A stretch of DNA of 64,000 nucleotides from an uncultured Rikenellaceae bacterium (lineage in GTDB: Bacteria > Bacteroidota > Bacteroidia > Bacteroidales > Rikenellaceae). The notes beneath the pieces are model-generated. The model had not been told where the DNA came from. It worked only from the letters and a program-made list of their open reading frames with translations, and did no database searches. Both the position numbers and the translations under genes were made by a program. The stretch is taken from assembly GCA_944325305.1 (NCBI GenBank), contig CALUZO010000012.1, positions 1-64,000 of the forward strand, in the 5' to 3' direction. This document shows, piece after piece, positions 24,785 to 34,195 of this stretch; position 1 is the first letter of the stretch; each line of letters starts with the position of its first letter.

Positions 24785-27247
24785 ATGAATATCTCATACA
24801 ACTGGCTTACCGATTACCTGAAAAGCGACCTTACAACCGAAGAACTCTCTAAAGTACTGACCGATATAGGGCTCGAGGTCGACGCTTTCTCGAAAGCGGA
24901 AACCGTCAAAGGCGGACTCGAAGGTGTCGTGGTCGGCGAAGTGCTGACCTGCAGCAAACATCCGGACGCCGACAAACTCAGCGTCACCACCGTAAATGTG
25001 GGAAGCGGCGAACCGCTTCAGATAGTATGCGGCGCACCCAATGTCGCCGCAGGACAGAAAGTACTGGTTGCCACGATAAACACCACACTCTACCCAAAGG
25101 GCGAAGAGAAAGGATTCAAAATAAAGAAAAGCAAGATCAGAGGGCTCGAATCGCTCGGCATGATCTGCGCAGAAGACGAACTCGGCATAGGCGACAGCCA
25201 CGAAGGCATTCTTGTTCTGGACCCATCGGCAGTTCCTGGAACACCGGCAATGAAAGCCCTCGAGATCAAAGAGGATTACCATATAGAGATCGGTCTGACC
25301 CCCAACCGTGCAGACGCCATGTCGCACTACGGAGTGGCACGTGACGTAGCAGCATGGCTCAAGGCAAACGACCGCAAAGGAGAACTCGTTCTTCCTTCGG
25401 TGGAAGCATTCAAAAAAGACAACGACTCCCGCACGACACAAATAGAGGTGATTGACGCAGACGGAGCTCCCCGTTATGCCGGAGTCACAATCACAGGAGT
25501 GAAAATAGGACCATCTCCCGAATGGATGCAGAACTATTTGAGAGCCATCGGCATGAATCCCCACAACAATGTGGTGGACATAACCAACTTTGTACTTCAC
25601 GAAATCGGACAGCCACTCCACTCTTTCGATGCGGACAAGGTGGATGGAGGAAAAATAGTCGTGCGCACTTGCCCAGAAGGGACAAAGTTTGTCACCCTCG
25701 ACGGTGTCGAACGTACCCTGTCGGCAGAAGACCTGACCATATGCAGTGCCACCACTCCGCTCTGTCTCGCCGGGGTGTTCGGAGGACTCGGATCGGGAGT
25801 CACGGAAAACACCAGGAATGTCTTCCTCGAAAGCGCATATTTCAATCCGGTACGCATCCGCAAAACCGCACGGCGTCACGGATTAAATACCGACGCTTCG
25901 TTCCGTTTCGAACGAGGCATCGACCCGGACAAAGTCCTGTACGGTCTCAAACGCGCAGCATTACTTATCAAGGAATATGCAGGAGGGACCATTTCCTCGG
26001 ACATCATCGACATCTATCCTGAAAAAATAGGCGCATTCCGTTTCGACCTGTCATTGGATTTCATGAACCGACTCGTAGGCAAGACCATCCCGACCGACAC
26101 GGTCAAGAAAATACTTTCGGCACTCGAAGTCACAATAGAAAACGAAAAAGATGGGGTTCTCTCGGTTGCCGTACCACCATACAGGGTCGATGTCCAGCGA
26201 GAAGCAGACCTTATCGAGGACATTTTGCGCATCTACGGATACAACAAGATCGAAGTATCGAAACAGGTACATTCATCCATCTCCTACACCCCCAAGCCCA
26301 ACAAGGAAAAGATAACAAACATTGTCGCCGATTTCCTGACGGCTAACGGATTCAACGAAATAATGAGTCTTTCGCTGACCAAATCGTCATATTACGACAA
26401 TCTGAAATCGTACCCGGCGGAAAATTGCGTTAAAATATTCAATCCGCTGAGCAACGATCTGAACGTCATGCGTCAGACCCTCCTGTTCGGCATGCTCGAA
26501 GCCATACAGCTCAACACCAATTTCCGTAATCCAGATCTCAAGCTGTATGAATTCGGGAATGTCTACACATACGATGCCTCGAAATCCGAAGATGGAGGTC
26601 TGGCCCCATATAATGAAACAGCGCGTTTGTCTATCGGCATAACAGGATTCGACCACGAGCCTTCGTGGAATGTGAAACATGCCAGGACCAATTTCTTCAC
26701 GTTAAGAGCCATTGCAGAAAAACTTTTAAGGAGATTCGGTATCGACATATATTCGCTCAACACCCAAACACTCGACTCGGACCTGTTCGGCGAAGCACTC
26801 ACCATGAAACTCGGCAGCAAAGAACTTATGCAAATCGGCGTCGTTTCTCCGCAACTTCGCGAACAGTTCGACCTTAAGAACGATGTGTATTTTATGGAGA
26901 TGAACTTCGGTGTACTCGTAAAATCGACTAAGAACCTGAGCGTCACAGTAAATGAACTGCCGAAATATCCCGAAGTAAGGCGCGACCTGGCACTGTTGCT
27001 CGATAAGGATGTAATATTCTCGCGCCTGCGCGACCTGGCCTTCCAAACCGAACGCAAACTTCTCAAGAGCGTTTCGCTATTCGACGTCTATGAAGGAGAC
27101 AAACTTCCGGAAGGTAAAAAGTCATACGCACTCAGCTTCATTCTCGAAGACCGCAACGCAACGCTAACCGACAACGTTATCGAAAAGACAATGAAAAATA
27201 TTGCCGGTCGCTTCGAACGTGAACTCGGTGCCATTATACGCTCGTAA
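24785..27247 (+). CDS. pheT: Phenylalanyl-tRNA synthetase beta subunit
   Basis: Beta chain of the (alpha-beta)2 enzyme that charges tRNA-Phe. The 820 residues hold the family domains in order: N-terminal tRNA-binding OB domain (VVVGEVLTCSKHPDADKLSV), the B3/B4 editing region (NNVVDITNFVLHEIGQPLHSFD), B5 domain, the catalytic-like core (FDVYEGDKLPEGKKSYAL) and the C-terminal ferredoxin-fold anticodon-binding domain. The start is the ATG at 24785 (MNISYNWL); an upstream frame extension has no support. pheS is not adjacent, as is usual in this phylum. guaA follows after 22 bases. Confidence 0.97.
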   Translation: MNISYNWLTDYLKSDLTTEELSKVLTDIGLEVDAFSKAETVKGGLEGVVVGEVLTCSKHPDADKLSVTTVNVGSGEPLQIVCGAPNVAAGQKVLVATINTTLYPKGEEKGFKIKKSKIRGLESLGMICAEDELGIGDSHEGILVLDPSAVPGTPAMKALEIKEDYHIEIGLTPNRADAMSHYGVARDVAAWLKANDRKGELVLPSVEAFKKDNDSRTTQIEVIDADGAPRYAGVTITGVKIGPSPEWMQNYLRAIGMNPHNNVVDITNFVLHEIGQPLHSFDADKVDGGKIVVRTCPEGTKFVTLDGVERTLSAEDLTICSATTPLCLAGVFGGLGSGVTENTRNVFLESAYFNPVRIRKTARRHGLNTDASFRFERGIDPDKVLYGLKRAALLIKEYAGGTISSDIIDIYPEKIGAFRFDLSLDFMNRLVGKTIPTDTVKKILSALEVTIENEKDGVLSVAVPPYRVDVQREADLIEDILRIYGYNKIEVSKQVHSSISYTPKPNKEKITNIVADFLTANGFNEIMSLSLTKSSYYDNLKSYPAENCVKIFNPLSNDLNVMRQTLLFGMLEAIQLNTNFRNPDLKLYEFGNVYTYDASKSEDGGLAPYNETARLSIGITGFDHEPSWNVKHARTNFFTLRAIAEKLLRRFGIDIYSLNTQTLDSDLFGEALTMKLGSKELMQIGVVSPQLREQFDLKNDVYFMEMNFGVLVKSTKNLSVTVNELPKYPEVRRDLALLLDKDVIFSRLRDLAFQTERKLLKSVSLFDVYEGDKLPEGKKSYALSFILEDRNATLTDNVIEKTMKNIAGRFERELGAIIRS

Positions 27248-27269
27248 CAAATAACCCAAACAAAATCAT

Positions 27270-28799
27270 ATGCAGGAAAAGATCCTTATACTCGATTTCG
27301 GTTCACAATACACCCAGCTCATTGCGCGCAGGGTGCGTGAACTGAACGTTTATTGCGAGATACATCCATACAACAAAATACCCGAAATAGACGGGTCGGT
27401 CAAGGGCGTCATCCTTTCCGGCAGCCCGTTCTCGGTGCGGGACAAAAAGGCACCCCAGGTAGACCTTTCGAAGATCAAAGGAAAACTTCCGCTGCTGGGG
27501 GTATGCTACGGAGCACAATACCTTTCGCACAATTTCGGCGGCGAGGTAAAGCCCAGCAACACACGCGAATACGGGCGAGCAATGCTTACGCTCGGCGAAA
27601 CCGGTGACCCGCTGCTCAAGGGAATGTCACCCTGTACGCAGGTATGGATGTCGCACGGGGACACAATTGTCCGCATACCGGACAATTACAAGATAATTGC
27701 AAGCACCGAGGAGGTCAAGGTGGCCGCATACCATATCGAAGGCGAACAAAGCTGGGGCATCCAGTTCCACCCAGAAGTCTACCACTCGACCGAAGGTACG
27801 CAACTGCTCAGGAATTTCGTTGTCGACATATGCGGCTGTTCACAGTCGTGGACTCCGGCATCGTTCGTCGAAGATACCGTAAAGCAGCTCCGGGCCCAAC
27901 TTGGCGACGACAAGGTTGTACTCGGGCTTTCGGGCGGCGTAGACTCGTCGGTAGCCGCCATGCTGCTTCACAAGGCCATCGGCAAGAACCTGACCTGTAT
28001 CTTTGTGAACAACGGTCTGCTGCGCAAGAACGAATTCAATGATGTCCTCGAATCTTACAAAGGCATGGGACTCAACGTTGTAGGTGTAGACGCAACGGCC
28101 AAATTCATGGCCGGACTCAAAGGTGTTACCGACCCAGAAGCCAAACGCAAAATCATAGGCGGCGGCTTTATCGAAGTGTTCGACGAAGAGGCCCAAAAAC
28201 TCAAAGACATAAAATGGCTGGCTCAGGGGACGATCTATCCAGACGTTATCGAATCCATGTCGGTCAACGGTCCGTCGGCAACCATAAAATCGCACCACAA
28301 CGTAGGCGGTCTCCCCGAAAAAATGAACCTGAAGATCGTCGAACCTCTGCGTCTGCTGTTCAAGGACGAAGTTCGCAGGGTCGGCAGACAGGTAGGACTG
28401 CCCGACCAGTTGCTCGGACGCCATCCGTTCCCGGGACCGGGACTCGGCATCCGCATACTCGGAGAAGTAACTCCCGAAAAGGTACGTATCCTTCAAGACG
28501 CAGACAAAATATTCATCGACGGTCTCCGCGAATTCGGTCTTTACGACAAAGTATGGCAAGCCGGAGTGATGCTTCTGCCGGTTCAGTCCGTAGGCGTAAT
28601 GGGTGACGAACGAACGTATGAAAATTGCGTGGCGCTTCGCGCCGTAACCTCGACCGACGGCATGACAGCCGACTGGGTACACCTGCCTTATGAGTTCCTG
28701 GCCAAAATGTCGAACGACATTATCAACAAGGTCAAGGGTATCAACCGCGTAGTGTACGACATCAGCTCCAAACCGCCAGCAACGATAGAGTGGGAATAG
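27270..28799 (+). CDS. guaA: GMP synthase (glutamine-hydrolysing)
   Basis: Converts XMP to GMP with glutamine and ATP. The 509 residues contain the class I glutamine amidotransferase domain (catalytic Cys in [11 protein letters not shown], His/Glu in FHPEVYH), the ATP pyrophosphatase domain ([13 protein letters not shown]) and the C-terminal dimer domain with [15 protein letters not shown] and the [12 protein letters not shown] end. Full length with no anomaly. It is 22 bases after pheT and may be read from the same promoter; a terminator follows at 28886. Confidence 0.97.
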   Translation: MQEKILILDFGSQYTQLIARRVRELNVYCEIHPYNKIPEIDGSVKGVILSGSPFSVRDKKAPQVDLSKIKGKLPLLGVCYGAQYLSHNFGGEVKPSNTREYGRAMLTLGETGDPLLKGMSPCTQVWMSHGDTIVRIPDNYKIIASTEEVKVAAYHIEGEQSWGIQFHPEVYHSTEGTQLLRNFVVDICGCSQSWTPASFVEDTVKQLRAQLGDDKVVLGLSGGVDSSVAAMLLHKAIGKNLTCIFVNNGLLRKNEFNDVLESYKGMGLNVVGVDATAKFMAGLKGVTDPEAKRKIIGGGFIEVFDEEAQKLKDIKWLAQGTIYPDVIESMSVNGPSATIKSHHNVGGLPEKMNLKIVEPLRLLFKDEVRRVGRQVGLPDQLLGRHPFPGPGLGIRILGEVTPEKVRILQDADKIFIDGLREFGLYDKVWQAGVMLLPVQSVGVMGDERTYENCVALRAVTSTDGMTADWVHLPYEFLAKMSNDIINKVKGINRVVYDISSKPPATIEWE

Positions 28800-28885
28800 C
28801 TGTTGCCACAAGGTCTCAGGCACACCGGCCGACTCACACCTGTCACAGCCAGTAGTTGTGCCCCGTAACAGACAGAAAATATTTC

Positions 28886-28913
28886 AAGACGCACCTTTCC
28901 AGGTGCGTCTTTT
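28886..28913 (+). terminator. Terminator of guaA
   Basis: AAGACGCACCT (28886-28896), loop TTCC, AGGTGCGTCTT (28901-28911) and then TT. An 11-base perfect stem with a short U-run. Confidence 0.88.
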
Positions 28914-28980
28914 GCATACAATTCACCTCTATATTTTGCCGCTTGACAAGCATCTGAAACATTTTTACAAAGGATTATAC

Positions 28981-28988
28981 TAAATTTG
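28981..28988 (+). promoter_or_regulatory. mazG promoter -7 element
   Basis: TAAATTTG, exact -7 match, 21 bases before the mazG ATG; the -33 part is not recognisable. Confidence 0.5.
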
Positions 28989-29009
28989 CAATAACCAAAT
29001 CCAAAGGCA

Positions 29010-29846
29010 ATGAAAGACCAAAAATTAGAGGCTTTCGGAAGATTGCTCGACATAATGGACCGACTCCGTGCAGAATGCCCGTGGGACAGAGAGCAAACCT
29101 TCGAATCGCTCCGCAACAATACGATCGAAGAGACTTACGAACTCGTCGACGCCATCACTGACAAAGATTTCGACGGCATACGTCAGGAACTGGGCGACTT
29201 GCTTCTGCATGTCGTCTTCTACTCGAAAATGGGCGACGAAGAGGGTAAATTCGATATTACAAGCGTTATCGACGGCTTGTGCAACAAACTTGTATACCGT
29301 CATCCTCATGTCTTCGGCGAGGTTGACGCGGACAATCCGGAGAAAGTGAAATACAACTGGGAACAGCTGAAACTCAAAGAGAAAAAACGCAAAGGAGGAG
29401 TACTCGGCGGAGTTCCAAAAAGTTTGCCCGCAATGGTCAAGGCCTACCGCATAGGCGAAAAAGCGGCTTCGGCAGGTTTCGACTGGGAGAAAAAAGAGGA
29501 CGTATGGGCCAAAGTAAGGGAAGAGGTCGGCGAAGTCGGCCAGGAAATAGCCGACCTCTCTACACAACCCGATGCAGCACAACGTCTGGAAGAAGAGTTC
29601 GGCGACCTGCTGTTCTCGATCGTCAACGCATCGCGCCTCTACGGCATAGATCCGGAAATGGCACTCGAACGCTGCAACAAAAAATTTATCCGCAGGTTCG
29701 GATACGTCGAACAACGTGCCGCCGAAAAAGGAATCCCCCTGAAAGAGATTGGGCTGGCCCAAATGGAGGAGTGGTGGCAGGAAGCCAAGAAAATCCCGAC
29801 ATCACAGGAATGCCCGGAATGCAATACTGAATGCCAAGTGCGTTAG
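29010..29846 (+). CDS. mazG: Nucleoside triphosphate pyrophosphohydrolase MazG
   Basis: Hydrolyses (d)NTPs to monophosphates, a housekeeping function for nucleotide pools. The 278 residues contain two MazG domains: the N-terminal with RAECPWDREQTFESLRNNTIEETYE and ELGDLLLHVVF, the C-terminal with GFDWEKKEDVWAKVREEVGE and EEFGDLLFSIVN. The paired ExxE...ExxD magnesium motifs are present in both. The C-terminus has a small CPECNTEC cluster of three Cys that is not part of the usual family and could bind metal. A monocistronic unit with its own -7 box. Confidence 0.95.
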   Translation: MKDQKLEAFGRLLDIMDRLRAECPWDREQTFESLRNNTIEETYELVDAITDKDFDGIRQELGDLLLHVVFYSKMGDEEGKFDITSVIDGLCNKLVYRHPHVFGEVDADNPEKVKYNWEQLKLKEKKRKGGVLGGVPKSLPAMVKAYRIGEKAASAGFDWEKKEDVWAKVREEVGEVGQEIADLSTQPDAAQRLEEEFGDLLFSIVNASRLYGIDPEMALERCNKKFIRRFGYVEQRAAEKGIPLKEIGLAQMEEWWQEAKKIPTSQECPECNTECQVR

Positions 29847-29955
29847 GCACACGACTAACCCTGACAGCACACTACGCACGACACCACACCGGCACCCCAA
29901 AATAACGTCGAGAATCTTCCGAAGACAACGACAAGACATGCATATAATCTAGATC

Positions 29956-30477
29956 ATGGCACTCATAAAAAAAGTCAAGGGAATCGCCCCCTCAATAGGC
30001 AAAAATGTATGGATAGCTGAGAACGCCACCCTCACGGGAGACGTCACTATAGGCAACGACTGCACAATATGGTTCAATGCCGTACTCCGCGGCGATGTGA
30101 ACCCCATAGTAGTCGGCGACCGTGTCAACATCCAGGACGGCGCCGTACTGCACACACTGTATCGCAAATCTGAAGTGCGCATCGGCAACGATGTCTCTAT
30201 AGGTCACAACGCCATTGTTCACGGTGCCTGCATCGAAGACAAATGTCTGATCGGCATGGGAGCCACCCTGCTAGACAACGTAATAGTAAAAAGCGGTTGT
30301 ATCGTAGCTGCCAATGCACTCGTATTGTCCGGCACCGTACTCGAACCCAACAGCGTTTACGCCGGCATCCCAGCCCGTAAAGTCAAAGAGGTAACCGAAG
30401 AGCAGAGGCGAGACATTATCGAACGCACCGCCCGTGATTATATCATGTACGCTTCATGGTACGACGAAGATAAATAG
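29956..30477 (+). CDS. Gamma-class carbonic anhydrase-like hexapeptide protein (YrdA/PaaY type)
   Basis: A 173-residue left-handed beta-helix protein with hexapeptide repeats (VWIAENATLTGDVTIGNDCTIW onward) and a short C-terminal helix. The three metal His expected in gamma-class carbonic anhydrases are visible in AVLHTLYR and in SIGHNAIVHGA. Members bind Zn or Fe and many show carbonic anhydrase activity, though some act as metal-dependent acetyltransferase-like proteins of unknown role. It lies 42 bases before lytS on the same strand, possibly in one transcript, with no clear functional link. Confidence 0.88.
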   Translation: MALIKKVKGIAPSIGKNVWIAENATLTGDVTIGNDCTIWFNAVLRGDVNPIVVGDRVNIQDGAVLHTLYRKSEVRIGNDVSIGHNAIVHGACIEDKCLIGMGATLLDNVIVKSGCIVAANALVLSGTVLEPNSVYAGIPARKVKEVTEEQRRDIIERTARDYIMYASWYDEDK

Positions 30478-30519
30478 CCGCAAACACAGCCCACCCGAAA
30501 AGGAATCGACACATAAATC

Positions 30520-31887
30520 ATGCAACTGTCCAAGAAAGCCCGCACTATCGTTACCAACCTGCTGATAGCCTTAGGCATCAGTATTATTGTCAATATTGCT
30601 GACATTCTTATCGTTATGCGCGAAACCGCCGCCATGGCGGCCCGCATTGCCGAGTCGGGCAATATAGTGATCGATACCGTCCGCGTAGGAAAAAAAACAT
30701 ATTATCTGCCGGGACAAAACAAAGAGATGCGGAATCTGCGCGATTCCATAATGACACAGGCAAAACATACATTCGACAGTTTCCTAAATGAACAACTCTC
30801 CGACAGCATAAAGAAAACATTTCCTAAAGAGATACTACTTGCTTTGAGTCTCGTACAACCCGACAGCATGCAAGTATCCCAGCAAGATTCGCTCAAGCCA
30901 GATCGGCTCAAAGAACAGGGCGGTCCCCGTTCTCGCCGTGATTTTCGCGTTAGATGGGCAGTGTCACAGTCAGCACCGTATCAGGCCATGCAGATGAGCT
31001 ATTTTTTCATTATAGGATTCATACTTATCTCATTGGCCACCTACTCTTTCCGTCGGAAAAGCCCATGGAACTACCCGGCGAAACTGTGGCTGTGTCTGTT
31101 GGTTGCCGTAGCAGCCTATTTCCTTGCTCCGAGGGTTGCCATGAGCGGCCAGATCACTCCAACGCTGCGTTTCCCGACACATGACATGTACGACCCCACA
31201 CTTATGCTGAAATGCTCACTACTATTCGTGGTGGCGGCTCTGTACGGGAAAATATACGAACTGATCTCGCAACGCCAGAACATAATGCTCGAAAATGAAA
31301 AACTGAAAACGGAAAACCTGCAAGCCACTTACAGGACGCTCATCAACCAGATGAATCCCCATTTCTTCTTCAATTCGCTCAATTCACTTTCGATGCTCGT
31401 GCGCGAGCAACACAACAAACAGGCACTCACATATATAGACAGATTATCGGACACGTTCCGATACATCCTCCAGAACGGCTCCACTGGCAGCATCACACTG
31501 GAAGAGGAACTTAAATTTACCGACGCCTACAAATATCTGCTCGAAATACGATACGAAGGCAAACTGTTCATAAATTTCGACGTTGACGAAAGTTATCTCA
31601 ACTGGATGCTCCCTTCACTTACACTCCAGCCTCTGCTCGAAAATGCCGTCAAACACAACACCATCACGACTTCTCAACCATTGAAGGTGAATATTTATAC
31701 CGATGGCAACAACAATATAAGGGTATCCAACACGGTTAATCCCAAAATGGACATGAGAGAAGGCACTGGCATAGGATTGAAAAATCTGTCGGAACGCTAC
31801 CGGTTGCTGACAGGGAAAGACATAACCATCGTCAACAATGGCAAAGAGTTCACGGTGATATTACCACTTATACGTCCAAACACATGA
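30520..31887 (+). CDS. LytS-type sensor histidine kinase
   Basis: Membrane histidine kinase of the LytS/YehU family, 455 residues. One N-terminal transmembrane helix (about 11-33) is followed by a ~110-residue extracytoplasmic part, then about three more helices between 160 and 250 and a short coiled segment. The HisKA_7TM-independent His_kinase domain has the phospho-acceptor in NQMNPHFFFNSLNSL (H281), then the N-box LLENAVKHN and a G-box GTGIGLKNL of the ATPase part. The stop overlaps the regulator gene by four bases (ATGA), so they form a two-component pair. Confidence 0.92.
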   Translation: MQLSKKARTIVTNLLIALGISIIVNIADILIVMRETAAMAARIAESGNIVIDTVRVGKKTYYLPGQNKEMRNLRDSIMTQAKHTFDSFLNEQLSDSIKKTFPKEILLALSLVQPDSMQVSQQDSLKPDRLKEQGGPRSRRDFRVRWAVSQSAPYQAMQMSYFFIIGFILISLATYSFRRKSPWNYPAKLWLCLLVAVAAYFLAPRVAMSGQITPTLRFPTHDMYDPTLMLKCSLLFVVAALYGKIYELISQRQNIMLENEKLKTENLQATYRTLINQMNPHFFFNSLNSLSMLVREQHNKQALTYIDRLSDTFRYILQNGSTGSITLEEELKFTDAYKYLLEIRYEGKLFINFDVDESYLNWMLPSLTLQPLLENAVKHNTITTSQPLKVNIYTDGNNNIRVSNTVNPKMDMREGTGIGLKNLSERYRLLTGKDITIVNNGKEFTVILPLIRPNT

Positions 31888-32636
31888 AAATAGTTGTAAT
31901 AGAGGACGAAACCGCCGCTACGCATAACCTGCTCGCAATTATTCGCGAGGTATGTCCTCACAGCGATATCATAGCTACGATAGAAAGCGTTGCCGATGCC
32001 GTAAAATGGTTCTCGGCCAATCCTCATCCCGACCTCGTGTTTATGGATATTCACCTGGCCGACGGTGACGCCTTCCGTATATTTGAACAGGTACAGATAT
32101 CATCCCCGATCATCTTTACCACGGCTTACGACAATTATGCCCTCGAAGCATTCCGGGTCAACAGCATCGACTACCTGCTCAAACCCATAAAACCGGAAGA
32201 TGTCCGACGGGCTATAGACAAGCTGGCAAGACTCACCAAGACAGACCTCGAAGCATATACCGGCAGAATCTCCAAAATGGCAAGCCAGCATAACGCCGGC
32301 GGCTTCCTGATACATGTAAGAGACAAGATAATCCCGATTAAGCCATCGGAAATAGCATTCTTCTATACCTCCCAGGAACGGGTCTCTATCACCACATTCG
32401 ACGGCCGGACCCTGCCTTACGACAAGGCTCTCGATTCAGTGATGTCGATGCTGTCCGAGAGCGACTTCTTCAGAGCCAACCGACAGTTCATTATTTCACG
32501 GGCGGCAGTAGACGACATATCCGTATGGTTCGGCAGTAGACTCACCGTAACACTCAAGATGAAAGCGCCTGAACGCATCGTAATAAGCAAGGCCCGTGTC
32601 CCCGAATTCAAGCGCTGGCTCACGATGGCCTATTAA
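31884..32636 (+). CDS. LytTR-family response regulator
   Basis: A 250-residue regulator with an N-terminal receiver domain (acidic pair ED at 7-9, phospho-acceptor D55 in LVFMDIHLADGD, Thr in IFTTAYD, Lys in YLLKPIKP) and a C-terminal LytTR DNA-binding domain (FLIHVRDKIIPIKPSEIAFFY, then FFRANRQFIIS and the GSRLTVTLKM strand). It is coupled to the preceding kinase. The downstream small Spy/CpxP-like gene, 157 bases away, is a candidate target, but no binding repeats were identified. Confidence 0.93.
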   Translation: MKIVVIEDETAATHNLLAIIREVCPHSDIIATIESVADAVKWFSANPHPDLVFMDIHLADGDAFRIFEQVQISSPIIFTTAYDNYALEAFRVNSIDYLLKPIKPEDVRRAIDKLARLTKTDLEAYTGRISKMASQHNAGGFLIHVRDKIIPIKPSEIAFFYTSQERVSITTFDGRTLPYDKALDSVMSMLSESDFFRANRQFIISRAAVDDISVWFGSRLTVTLKMKAPERIVISKARVPEFKRWLTMAY

Positions 32637-32793
32637 CCTGCTGTCATTCAAGTTACTGTATAGTCGTTTCGCCAGCCGGTTTTTCCGTTTGGCATGCAGT
32701 GTAGTACAATATATGCAATGCACTGCATATATTTGTTATGAACCCAGGTTCGTAATTACACTTGAAATATCAACATTAAAAAACGTACTAAAA

Positions 32794-33249
32794 ATGAAAA
32801 ATCTAATGAGAGCAGCCATGGTAATGACAATGGCAGCAATGGTATTTACGGCATCGGCACAACCGGCAGACGGAGGTCGTCGCGCCCCACGTCAGGAACA
32901 AACCCAAAAAGAACGTCCTACACCTGAACAAATGATCGACAATCAGGTAAACCGGATGGCGCAGGAATATCAACTCACCGACGAACAGAAAAACGAAGTC
33001 AAAGCACTGATAGAGAAACAGCGCAAAGACCAGGAAGCAAACCGCCCAAAAGACGGACAAAGACCCTCGATGGAAGAACGCATGGCCCAGATGGAAAAAA
33101 GCCAGAACGAGTTCAACGCCGGACTTAAAAAAATCATGACCGCCGACCAGTACAAAAAATACGAGGAAAAACAGGCCGAACGTAAAAAACAAATGGAAGA
33201 GCGCATGAAGAATCGCCCCGGACGCGGACAAATGCCCAGCAAAAACTAA
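32794..33249 (+). CDS. Small secreted Spy/CpxP-like protein (DUF4890-like)
   Basis: A 151-residue exported protein rich in Lys, Glu, Gln and Arg. Residues 1-22 are a signal peptide (MKNLMRAAMVMTMAAMVFTASA). The mature part is nearly all helical, with a YQLTDEQKNEVKALIEKQR stretch that repeats the LTxxQ pattern of Spy/CpxP periplasmic proteins, and a second helix around LKKIMTADQYKKYEEKQAE. The family is common in Bacteroidota; the role is unknown, perhaps a periplasmic chaperone or stress sensor. The ATG at 32794 was chosen because upstream in-frame residues would overlap lytR and carry no signal sequence. A terminator follows at 33369. Confidence 0.85.
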   Translation: MKNLMRAAMVMTMAAMVFTASAQPADGGRRAPRQEQTQKERPTPEQMIDNQVNRMAQEYQLTDEQKNEVKALIEKQRKDQEANRPKDGQRPSMEERMAQMEKSQNEFNAGLKKIMTADQYKKYEEKQAERKKQMEERMKNRPGRGQMPSKN

Positions 33250-33368
33250 ACAAACAGCCGTAAACAATATCTCGGTCGGTAAAATATTCTCGGACAAGAG
33301 AGGATACGACCAAAACGATTATTGATTTACACGGCTATCCACCATAAATCAAACATTTAACTTTTATC

Positions 33369-33412
33369 AAAACTGAGGGAGCATTTTCAATGGGCTTCCT
33401 CAGTTTTTTTTA
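33369..33412 (+). terminator. Terminator of the lytS-lytR/DUF4890 unit
   Basis: AAAACTGAGG (33369-33378) pairs with CCTCAGTTTT (33398-33407), followed by more T residues; the loop is about 19 bases. Confidence 0.82.
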
Positions 33413-33595
33413 CCAAACGTCCATCAAACAATTCAACCAATCATAACGACCTGTTCCCCGAACTACAATCACATGTAGCACCAATGCGATTATTAATCGC
33501 ATTGTCCATTTTATCCTTTCACAGGTCCTTTTGTTCTTTTCGCATTAGCAGTCCTCTTTTAAACGGTTACAATTAGCGATTCCCCATAATAATCT

Positions 33596-33603
33596 TATAT
33601 TTG
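33596..33603 (+). promoter_or_regulatory. Promoter -7 element directly before the SLOG gene
   Basis: TATATTTG, exact -7 match, with TTAG 19 bases upstream (33573-33576). The box ends only five bases before the ATG at 33609, so the mRNA would have almost no leader. Confidence 0.5.
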
Positions 33604-33608
33604 CAAAT

Positions 33609-34118
33609 ATGGAGATCGACAAGACCAGAACCGTGGCATTCTCGGGGCACCGCTCGTTCAAAATGGCAGCAAGAGATAATCTGTTCTCGCCAAATAATGA
33701 CGCGGCAGGCTTGGCTATGCGCATATCTCAGACCATCAGACAACTACATGCATCGGGTTATGACACATTCTTGTGCGGGATGGCCGAAGGCTTCGACCTT
33801 ATGGCCGGACTGGAGGTGTTGAAATTGCGCGATGAGTTTCCCGAAATACGCCTTTTTGCCATAATACCGTTCCCGGGACAAGCCGACTCGTTTTCGCAGA
33901 AAACAAGGAATACATACGATTACATTCTTGCCAAAGCCGACTGTCAAACCACTATTTGCCCATACTACTCACAAGACTGTTTCCATCGTCGGAACGACTT
34001 CCTCATAGACAACTGTTCTGTACTGGCATGCTACTACAACGGTTCTAAAGGCGGCACTGCATATACCTTGAAACGCGCCTTAAAATATCGGATAAGGGTC
34101 ATAAACATATTCCTGTGA
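33609..34118 (+). CDS. SLOG-family (DUF1273/YpsA-like) protein
   Basis: A 169-residue protein with the Rossmann-like fold of the SLOG superfamily. The start VAFSGHRSF is the nucleotide-ligand loop of the group, followed by GYDTFLCGMAEGFDLMAGLEVL with the acidic residue after the glycine, and later CSVLACYYNGSKGGTAYTLKRA, the second ligand loop. Members bind or process small nucleotide-like ligands; some act in phage defence, but this lone copy has no effector partner (neighbours are a two-component system and a rubredoxin). It cannot be assigned a substrate. The reading frame is full length. Confidence 0.85.
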   Translation: MEIDKTRTVAFSGHRSFKMAARDNLFSPNNDAAGLAMRISQTIRQLHASGYDTFLCGMAEGFDLMAGLEVLKLRDEFPEIRLFAIIPFPGQADSFSQKTRNTYDYILAKADCQTTICPYYSQDCFHRRNDFLIDNCSVLACYYNGSKGGTAYTLKRALKYRIRVINIFL

Positions 34119-34136
34119 GGGACCCATGACAACCAC

Positions 34137-34176
34137 AAAAAACAATCCCGCCCCCGAATGGAACGGAGACGGGATT
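34137..34176 (-). terminator. Terminator of the rubredoxin gene
   Basis: On the minus strand AATCCCGTCTCCG pairs with CGGGGGCGGGATT (two G-U pairs), then GTTTTTTG. It lies about 20 bases after the rubredoxin stop. Confidence 0.85.
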
Positions 34177-34195
34177 AAACCATAAAGTGACGACT

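Larger units (their letters stand above)
33250..33608. other. Intergenic region with a terminator and a hairpin
   Basis: No gene. It holds the terminator at 33369-33412, an imperfect 9-base inverted repeat CAATGCGAT...ATCGCATTG at 33482-33504, and a promoter box just before the next gene. The inverted repeat could be an operator for that gene, without proof. Confidence 0.5.

Noticed and set aside
33609..34118. SLOG protein as part of a phage-defence system
   Set aside because: No effector (nuclease, membrane pore, cyclase) is adjacent; neighbours are a two-component system unit and rubredoxin with separate terminators.
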